A stretch of DNA of 64,000 bases from Myxococcales bacterium (lineage in GTDB: Bacteria > Myxococcota_A > Polyangia > Fen-1088), in contig PLNW01000069.1 in the NCBI GenBank assembly GCA_003142855.1, forward strand, positions 1 through 64,000, written 5' to 3'. Each line of letters starts with the position of its first letter. Positions within the stretch are counted from its first letter, which is position 1. This document shows positions 58,735-64,000 of this stretch, piece by piece. The notes under the pieces are model-generated. The model saw nothing but the letters and a program-made list of their open reading frames with translations. It made no database searches and had not been told where the DNA came from. The position numbers were made by a program, and so were the translations under genes.

Positions 58735-58968
58735 CTACGTCCAGCCGTTCGCCCGCCTCCAGGCCGCGAGCTTGGCTCGCGCGTCGTCCGCGTCCTTGGC
58801 GTCCTCCCGGTACGCCTCCTCCGGCACCGGGACCATTCCGCCTTTGTTTGTCGGCCTCGGCCCCGTGATCACCGCCAGGCCGTCGTTTTCGCCACGGAAG
58901 CTCATCCGATAGTCGTGGCCGTCGGGAGATCTTGTCGTTCCAAGGAACTCGCTCTTTGGGAATTTCAT
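58735..58968 (-). CDS. Small protein of unknown function
   Basis: 77 residues: MKFPKSEFLGTTRSP..., with a basic N-terminus, a GGMVPVPEEAYRED centre and a helical end (ADDARAKLAAWRRANGWT). An aggcagg site precedes ATG 58968. Codon use and composition look coding. No family recognised. It follows the broken small gene at 58990-59204 on the same strand. Confidence 0.55.
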   Translation of the reverse strand: MKFPKSEFLGTTRSPDGHDYRMSFRGENDGLAVITGPRPTNKGGMVPVPEEAYREDAKDADDARAKLAAWRRANGWT

Positions 58969-58989
58969 TTTGAACCTGCCTTTCAGGGC

Positions 58990-59204
58990 CTATTTGAACA
59001 CGGGTTCTAGCGCTAGCTTTATGGCCGGGCCTAGTTCGGCGATGTCGGCCGGCGGGCGGGCTCGATGCCCCCGGCGTCGCCCTCCACCATCTCCATGCCG
59101 ATGCGGAGGAGGTTCTCGCCCAGCGGCTCGAATCCCCGGGCCGCCAGGGCCAGGCCGGCCAGGCGGAGCAGGTCGCAACCTACCTCGAACATCGAGGGCA
59201 GCAT
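58990..59204 (-). pseudogene. Small ORF with probable frameshift
   Basis: From ATG 59204 (ggggaa site) the frame reads MLPSMFEVGCDLLRLA... through VEGDAGGIE and stops at 59031. In the next frame from about 59050 the sequence ADIAELGPAIKLALEPVFK runs on to a stop at 58990 and looks coding, so a shift in the gcccgcccgccgg run is likely. A relative lies at 56388-56453. If the shift is real the gene is broken or recoded; the 57-residue form could also be genuine. Confidence 0.45.
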
Positions 59205-59322
59205 TCCCCATTGTCGGCCGCGAACGGCCGAGGTTGCGTTAGGGCGGTCGCTATGACCTTGTCTGTGAGCCTGGCCGTGGGTTTCGAGGCCGGCGGCGAC
59301 CGCGCCCAATACCGGCCGGCGA

Positions 59323-59484
59323 CTACTTGGACCATGGCCAGTGTGCGATCAGGGCGGTGACGGCGGCGATGATGATTTTGGTCAGGGGCGCGGCCCACCA
59401 ACGTCGGCGAGGGGTATCGATCTGCTCCCGTCTCTGCTTCCTTCGGAACGGTTTTCGTCGAAGGATGCGTCTTCTGTTCGTCAT
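59323..59484 (-). CDS. Small basic single-pass membrane protein
   Basis: 53 residues, too short for the track as placed: a strongly basic N-terminus (RRRILRRKPFRRKQRRE) and one hydrophobic C-terminal helix (APLTKIIIAAVTALIAHW). Start ATG 59484 has a gcgagg site. Plan resembles small phage or toxin-like membrane peptides, but this cannot be shown. The longer track ORF adds 90 residues that do not look coding. Confidence 0.4.
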   Translation of the reverse strand: MTNRRRILRRKPFRRKQRREQIDTPRRRWWAAPLTKIIIAAVTALIAHWPWSK

Positions 59485-59656
59485 GGTTTGCCTCGCTCGT
59501 ACTTCCGGGTGTGAGGTGGCAACGACCGCAACTGCAACCGCTGCGAGGCGGGAAAACACACGCTTGTATGAAGAGCCATGATTGGACCATGACGAATCAG
59601 ATCGCCCCTGGCGAAATGTACGTGCTGGCCGCGTTTCCCGGACGCTTCGTATATTT

Positions 59657-60385
59657 CTAGGTCTTCGTGCGGTGCCTCTTTGCCGTTGGGCTAACTGGCT
59701 GCTTGAAGCCTTTGGCCCGAAGGCGAGACAGGCGCGCGTTGACGGCCTTCTCACTTAGCGATTCGGCAGGAAAGCCGAGCGGATCGTCGATTTCTTCGAG
59801 TCTTCCCGAAGCGTCGACACGGGAAAATGCAATGGTTCCAGCACGTCGCGACTTCGTGGGGGGATACCCGAACATCTCGTGTAGTGAGTGGCTGATTTGT
59901 GCGGGCTTGAGCCCTCGTTCGGCCAAGGTGCGGACCACACTGTCAAGAACCGAGAATTTCTCGCGCTCTTGCTCATGTCGCCTGGTGCCTTCAGCAAGCA
60001 ACGGACGGATCTCTCGAATCTCCGCCTCGATGCCTTGAAGCTTTTGCTCCAAGCGTGCGCGCCGTTTCGACAGCTCGCTGAAGTCCTTCTTGTCGGATCG
60101 GGTTGGCCCCTTGTTGAAGCGCTCGAACTCCGCGAGCTGCTCTGGACATGGCGGCTGCCAATGTTCCCTCGCAGCCCTCAATTGCTCCTCCGACGGTGGC
60201 TTAGGGACGTTCTCGTCGGTGAACAGTCCACCGGCGCGAATACCTTTCACGCGGTTCAAAGCTGCACCTATCAGGCATTCCAAATCCTCAAACGCCTCAG
60301 CTTCGAGCGCCAGATTTGGTGGAATGAGGGCCAGCAGTTTCTTGGCGTGCGTGAGAACGGCGGCGGCCGGATTCCTCGTCTTCAC
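59657..60385 (-). CDS. Coiled-coil protein of unknown function
   Basis: 242 residues, GTG start with an aggtga site. A helical N-terminus (LTHAKKLLALIPPNLALEAEAFEDLECLIGAAL) is followed by a strong coiled coil at about 100-140 (SKRRARLEQKLQGIEAEIREI), then a helical region resembling a small HTH (LAERGLKPAQISHSLHEMFG) and a basic tail. No family recognised. It is hydrophilic, so cytoplasmic, and could bind DNA or a partner. Confidence 0.6.
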   Translation of the reverse strand: MKTRNPAAAVLTHAKKLLALIPPNLALEAEAFEDLECLIGAALNRVKGIRAGGLFTDENVPKPPSEEQLRAAREHWQPPCPEQLAEFERFNKGPTRSDKKDFSELSKRRARLEQKLQGIEAEIREIRPLLAEGTRRHEQEREKFSVLDSVVRTLAERGLKPAQISHSLHEMFGYPPTKSRRAGTIAFSRVDASGRLEEIDDPLGFPAESLSEKAVNARLSRLRAKGFKQPVSPTAKRHRTKT

Positions 60386-60422
60386 AATTCACCTGCGGTG
60401 GGCGTACCCGCGAGGGGCTGAG

Positions 60423-61916
60423 TTAGTCTGGCGTGCCTTGGCCCAAAGCGTTGCCGCCCCAGCAGGTGACGGTGCCGTCCGTTCTCAAGCCGCAGGCGTA
60501 ATCATCTCCGACGCTGACGGATGAGAAGGTACCTGTCGGCATGGTCAGGCCGTACACGATGCCCCAGCAGACTACCGTCTTGTCTGTCTCTACGCCGCAG
60601 GCGAAGGTGGTACCTGCGCTAACAGACGAGAACGTACCCGTGGGCGCCGTGCTGACGGTGCCGGAGTCGTTACTTCCCCAGCACGTAACCGTGCTGTTCG
60701 TCGTCACGCCACAAGTGTAGCCCTGTCCGGCGCTGACTGACGACAGATACACGCCGATCTGATATGAAGCTTCGCCGAAAATGTTGTCGCCCCAGCACTG
60801 AACCTCATTGTTAGGCAAGACAGCGCAGGCGTGATCGAATCCGGCGCTCACAGACAGGAACGTACCAGTGATCGGTGTGGCCTGGCCGTAGGTATTGGAG
60901 CCCCAGCAGGCAATGGTGCCGTCCGTTCTCAAGCCGCACACGAAGACGTTGCCAGCGCTGACCGACGCGAACGTGCCGGCGGGTGGCGTGGATTCGCCGT
61001 AGGTATTGGAGCCCCAGCAGGTGACAGTGCCGTCCGTTCTTAAGCCGCAGGCGTAGTCATCTCCGCCGACGCTGACCGAGGTGAAGGTCCCTACGGGCGG
61101 CGTGGCTTCGCCCCAGGTGTTGTCACCCCAGCAGGCGATGGTACCATCGGCTCTTACGCCGCAAGTGCAGGACTCGCCCGCGCTGACGGTGGAATAGCGC
61201 GTGGCGGGGCTGACATCCATTGCGGTATCGATCACGCCCGTCCCTGCATCTCTCGCTTCCAGTGTCGGGTAGGCATCGGAGAAACTGGAAGACCCTGGTT
61301 CGACTGCTGGCTCCGAGCCCGACTCGGTACCGATCAAAGGGGCAGGTTCGACCGCCGGTTCCGGTGCAGGTTCCGCGGCGGGTGGGATATCGGAGCCAAG
61401 ATCGGTGAGGCTACTGGCGCGAACGTCGAGACCGGCATCTATTCCAGGCACCACGCACACGCACGCCGCGAACGTGCCTGCCGAGGTGCACGTCTGCGCG
61501 CCCTGCTGGCTGGCGGGGCACGCGCACGCAGCGCTGGCACCGGGGACGCACGCGGCCGGAGCGCTGGCATCGGGTGACGTATTGGGTGCCGAGCACACGC
61601 ACGCCGCAAAGGTACCCGCCGAGGTGCATGTCTGCGCGCCGGTCTGACCAGTGACGCACACACAGGCAACTGCGGCGCCGGGAATACAAAGAGGTGGTGT
61701 AGCGCTGGTGGCCGTGGCCAACTGGCCGCCAGTTCCGCCGCTACCTCCTCCGACTCCGCCCGGTCCCCCACCAGTTCCGGCAGAGCCGCCCATGTCGACC
61801 ACGATGGTTAGAGCGTCTTGGGAGCTGGTGGCGTGACTCCCGCCACCGCAACCGCCGAGGGACGCCACCAGAAGACACGAAAGCACGAAACGCAGTCTGG
61901 CTACCATGTGGACCAT
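60423..61916 (-). CDS. RCC1-repeat lipoprotein (copy 1)
   Basis: 497 residues. Lipobox LVASLGGC, a Gly-rich linker, two Cys-rich QTGAQTCTSAGTFAACVC-type repeats, an acidic linker, then about seven RCC1/BLIP-II-type blades of about 35 residues with the pattern CGLRTDGTVTCWGxNxxGE. The fold is a beta-propeller used for binding proteins or glycans at the cell surface. Start ATG 61916 follows the sequence ggggcgacc. Its close paralogue follows upstream, so the pair is a tandem duplication. No enzymatic motif. Confidence 0.85.
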   Translation of the reverse strand: MVHMVARLRFVLSCLLVASLGGCGGGSHATSSQDALTIVVDMGGSAGTGGGPGGVGGGSGGTGGQLATATSATPPLCIPGAAVACVCVTGQTGAQTCTSAGTFAACVCSAPNTSPDASAPAACVPGASAACACPASQQGAQTCTSAGTFAACVCVVPGIDAGLDVRASSLTDLGSDIPPAAEPAPEPAVEPAPLIGTESGSEPAVEPGSSSFSDAYPTLEARDAGTGVIDTAMDVSPATRYSTVSAGESCTCGVRADGTIACWGDNTWGEATPPVGTFTSVSVGGDDYACGLRTDGTVTCWGSNTYGESTPPAGTFASVSAGNVFVCGLRTDGTIACWGSNTYGQATPITGTFLSVSAGFDHACAVLPNNEVQCWGDNIFGEASYQIGVYLSSVSAGQGYTCGVTTNSTVTCWGSNDSGTVSTAPTGTFSSVSAGTTFACGVETDKTVVCWGIVYGLTMPTGTFSSVSVGDDYACGLRTDGTVTCWGGNALGQGTPD

Positions 61917-62209
61917 GGTCGCCCCATTCGGGATTCGCCGCAAACAGTTCCGGGGCCTGTCTGGACCGTGACGAAGACAACCCGCAGAACCTCGCGCCAG
62001 GCGAAGCGCTCTCACGCTGGCGCCTCGCAAGCGGACCTGCTGGGGCGAGAAAGGGCCATGGACGGCGCGAACGCAGCGGAGCGAAGCCCCTTGCTAGCGG
62101 AGTGGCGGCAGCGAGTGACCACCGCCGGCCACGCTCCGCTTGAGATCCCGCGCGTCGCGTTCCAAGGCGTCGAGATGGTTTCTCATGCGCAGGACCGAGC
62201 GCCACCTCG

Positions 62210-63856
62210 TCATGGTGGTGTTGACTCGCCAGCAGAGTTGTCGCCCCAGCAGGCGACCGTGCCGTCGGTCTTCACGCCGCAGGCATAGTAGTCGCCAACG
62301 CTGAGGGATACGAATGCGCCTGCGGGCGGCACATAATCATAGTTGTTCGATCCCGATGTCCAGAACGGCCCAAAGTCGCCCCAGCAGGCGACCGTGCCGT
62401 CGGTCTTCACGCCGCAGGTGAGGTTGCCGCCAGCACTCACCGATGAAAACGTCCCTGTGGGCGGCGTGGATTGGCCAGTATTGTTGAGCCCCCAGCAGGC
62501 GACTGTGCCGTCCGTCTTCACACCGCAGGTGTGGTAGCCGCCAGCGCCCACGGACGAAAAGGTCCCGGTGGGCGGCGTGGATTCGCCATAGTTGTTGTCG
62601 CCCCAGCAGGCGACCGTGCCATCGGTCTTCACGCCGCAGGCGTGGTAATCGCCAGCACTGACAGATACGAAGCTGCCAGTGGGCGGACTGGTCTGGCCGT
62701 ACCTGTTGCTACCTCCCCAGCACGCAAGTGGGCCATCGGTTCTCACACCACAGGCGTAGTCGCCGCGGGCGCTGATGGTTGACAGCGTGCCCGGACCCAC
62801 GTCCACGCTTCCGTAGAGAATGTCACCGCAGCACAAGAACGATCCGCCGGGTCGAACAGCACAGAGGAAACTGTCGCCAACGCCGACGGATGACACGGTA
62901 CCCATCACGGGCGGTGACACACCACCGCACGATATGGAAGCGATGTTGCCCCAGCAGGCGACCGTGCCGTCGGTCTTCACGCCGCAGGTGAGGTCGAGAC
63001 CCGCTGCCACAGAAACGTAGCGCGGCCCCAGCGCGGTTTCCGCGTCCGGCGTGAAAGGCGCGGCATCCGCTGCTGTGTCAGGCGTGGCCGTAGCGGTGTC
63101 ACGCTGGAGAAGCCCCGCGTCGGCAGCCCGCGTGGGGCAGTAGATGTCGCAAGGCAGCGATCCCCCTCCCGACGACTGGGGCAGGCAGATCACATTGCCA
63201 CCATTCCCACCGATGGACGAGTACGGAAACCCGCTGGTTCCGTCGTAGGTCAAGCATGGCTGGGCCGGGTTCACGGACTGGAGAGTCTTGGAGTCGACGC
63301 AGATCGAACAACGTATGGTGGTTCCGGGCCAGTAGGCACCACTGGCGCAGTAGCCGTTCGGTGATCCAGGGAAGACATCCAAAGACCCGCAAGTGCCCGG
63401 CTGGAAGCCAGAGGAGAGCGGCGAAGACGCATCCGGCCCGGTATCGACTGGGGGCTGGGCGTCCGGTGTGGGTGTCCCCGGCGCGTCGACCGTCGAGACA
63501 GCCGCCCCACCGTCAGCACTCGGCGTGTCCACGCACACGCACGCCGCGAACGTGCCCGCCGAGGTGCACGTCTGCGCGCCGGTCTGACCAGTGACACACG
63601 CACAGGCGACGCTGGCGCCGGGAATACAAAGAGGTGGTGTAGCGTTGGTGGCCCTGGCCGGCTGGCCGCCGGTTCCGCCGCCACCCCCTCCCACTCCGCC
63701 CGGACCCCCACCAGTTCCGGCGGAGACATCGCTGCCGCCCATGACGGTGGGAGCATCTGGCGGGCTGGTGGCCGGACTCCCGCCGCTGCAGCCGCCAAGA
63801 GACGCCACCAGCACACACGAAACTACGACGCACATCCTGGTTACCATGCGGACCAT
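62210..63856 (-). CDS. RCC1-repeat lipoprotein (copy 2)
   Basis: 548 residues. Same plan as copy 1: lipobox LVASLGGC, a Gly-rich linker, a QTGAQTCTSAGTFAACVC unit, then a Cys-rich insert of its own (about 150-260, with CSICVDSK and CDIYCPTRA), then about seven CGVKTDGTVACWGDN blades. The 5' leader and signal sequence are nearly identical to copy 1 (the shared sequence starts before the ATG), while the inserts differ. Likely surface-exposed binding protein. Confidence 0.85.
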   Translation of the reverse strand: MVRMVTRMCVVVSCVLVASLGGCSGGSPATSPPDAPTVMGGSDVSAGTGGGPGGVGGGGGGTGGQPARATNATPPLCIPGASVACACVTGQTGAQTCTSAGTFAACVCVDTPSADGGAAVSTVDAPGTPTPDAQPPVDTGPDASSPLSSGFQPGTCGSLDVFPGSPNGYCASGAYWPGTTIRCSICVDSKTLQSVNPAQPCLTYDGTSGFPYSSIGGNGGNVICLPQSSGGGSLPCDIYCPTRAADAGLLQRDTATATPDTAADAAPFTPDAETALGPRYVSVAAGLDLTCGVKTDGTVACWGNIASISCGGVSPPVMGTVSSVGVGDSFLCAVRPGGSFLCCGDILYGSVDVGPGTLSTISARGDYACGVRTDGPLACWGGSNRYGQTSPPTGSFVSVSAGDYHACGVKTDGTVACWGDNNYGESTPPTGTFSSVGAGGYHTCGVKTDGTVACWGLNNTGQSTPPTGTFSSVSAGGNLTCGVKTDGTVACWGDFGPFWTSGSNNYDYVPPAGAFVSLSVGDYYACGVKTDGTVACWGDNSAGESTPP

Positions 63857-63900
63857 GGTCGCCCCATTCGGGATTCGCCGCAATCAGTTCCGAGGCAACG

Positions 63901-64000
63901 CTATCCCGTGGGGCCAGCGGCCTTCGGGCGGAGCGGGACCACGTTGTCAGCCTCGGCCATGGCCAGGTAGTCGCCCCATGCCTGCATGATCTGGCGGCGC
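63901..64000 (-). CDS. C-terminal end of a probable tyrosine recombinase (partial)
   Basis: The minus-strand frame is open from the window edge to a TAG at 63901-63903 and reads RRQIMQAWGDYLAMAEADN then VVPLRPKAAG. This tail (MQxWxDYL then VVPLR) is typical of phage-type integrases. The catalytic residues lie outside the window, so the call rests on the tail alone. A recombinase at the edge of an accessory region fits an integrated element. Confidence 0.55.
   Translation of the reverse strand, partial: RRQIMQAWGDYLAMAEADNVVPLRPKAAGPTG

Overview
This is a GC-rich window from a Gram-negative bacterium. The evidence for an outer membrane is an Omp85-type protein, several small beta-barrel candidates, many lipobox lipoproteins and a soluble lytic transglycosylase. 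Secreted proteins with Gly/Thr-rich or Cys-rich linkers, a fibro-slime lipoprotein, RCC1-repeat lipoproteins, a Ser/Thr kinase fused to an AAA ATPase and an HU protein with a basic tail together suggest a myxobacterium-like (Myxococcota) genome. That placement is inference from gene content; no rRNA gene, tRNA gene or CRISPR array was seen.

Layout. 1-5 kb: end of a fibronectin-III protein, then a minus-strand run of fusA, a rhodanese lipoprotein, a folE homologue with altered catalytic residues, and an SDR. A Cys-rich protein diverges from fusA. 5-12.3 kb: secreted barrel protein, two overlapping MBL-fold hydrolases, HU, an ABC exporter whose permease is fused to a CPBP protease, and a Crp/Fnr regulator. 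12.3-24 kb: RRM protein, two different isopropylmalate dehydrogenases with a broken leuB scrap near the first, Omp85 protein, lytic transglycosylase, SSB, polysaccharide deacetylase translationally coupled to an NtrC-family regulator, and a YbjN-like protein. 24-34 kb: a GH12-like lipoprotein that appears to lack its nucleophile, a four-gene membrane/lipid operon (EXPERA, SDR, DUF1295, MATE/ANKH-like), and the kinase-AAA protein. 34-43 kb: ArsR-methyltransferase coupled to metH, a phosphopantetheinyl transferase, a scrap of an M48 peptidase, and the gatCAB operon.

43-64 kb is accessory. It holds a fibro-slime lipoprotein, a KTE-repeat protein, an IS481/IS3-like transposase, a zincin lipoprotein with a barrel partner, a HYR-repeat lipoprotein, an HTH-HTH-HU fusion, a broken recA, a repeat protein with a possible HEPN motif, a DUF4062 protein, small ORFs, two RCC1 lipoproteins, and the end of a probable tyrosine recombinase at the right edge. 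Two copies of the recA 3' end (about 95% identical over 108 nt) bracket about 8.3 kb. A second, diverged repeat of about 178 nt brackets the 18-residue-repeat gene. These repeats, the broken genes and the recombinase end point to an assembled or decaying island.

Best candidate for an undescribed system: the 54.3-58.5 kb pair, a protein with eight MTKG(M/I)L units and a C-terminal Rx5H motif, next to a DUF4062 (TIR-like fold) protein. No activity can be shown from sequence alone.
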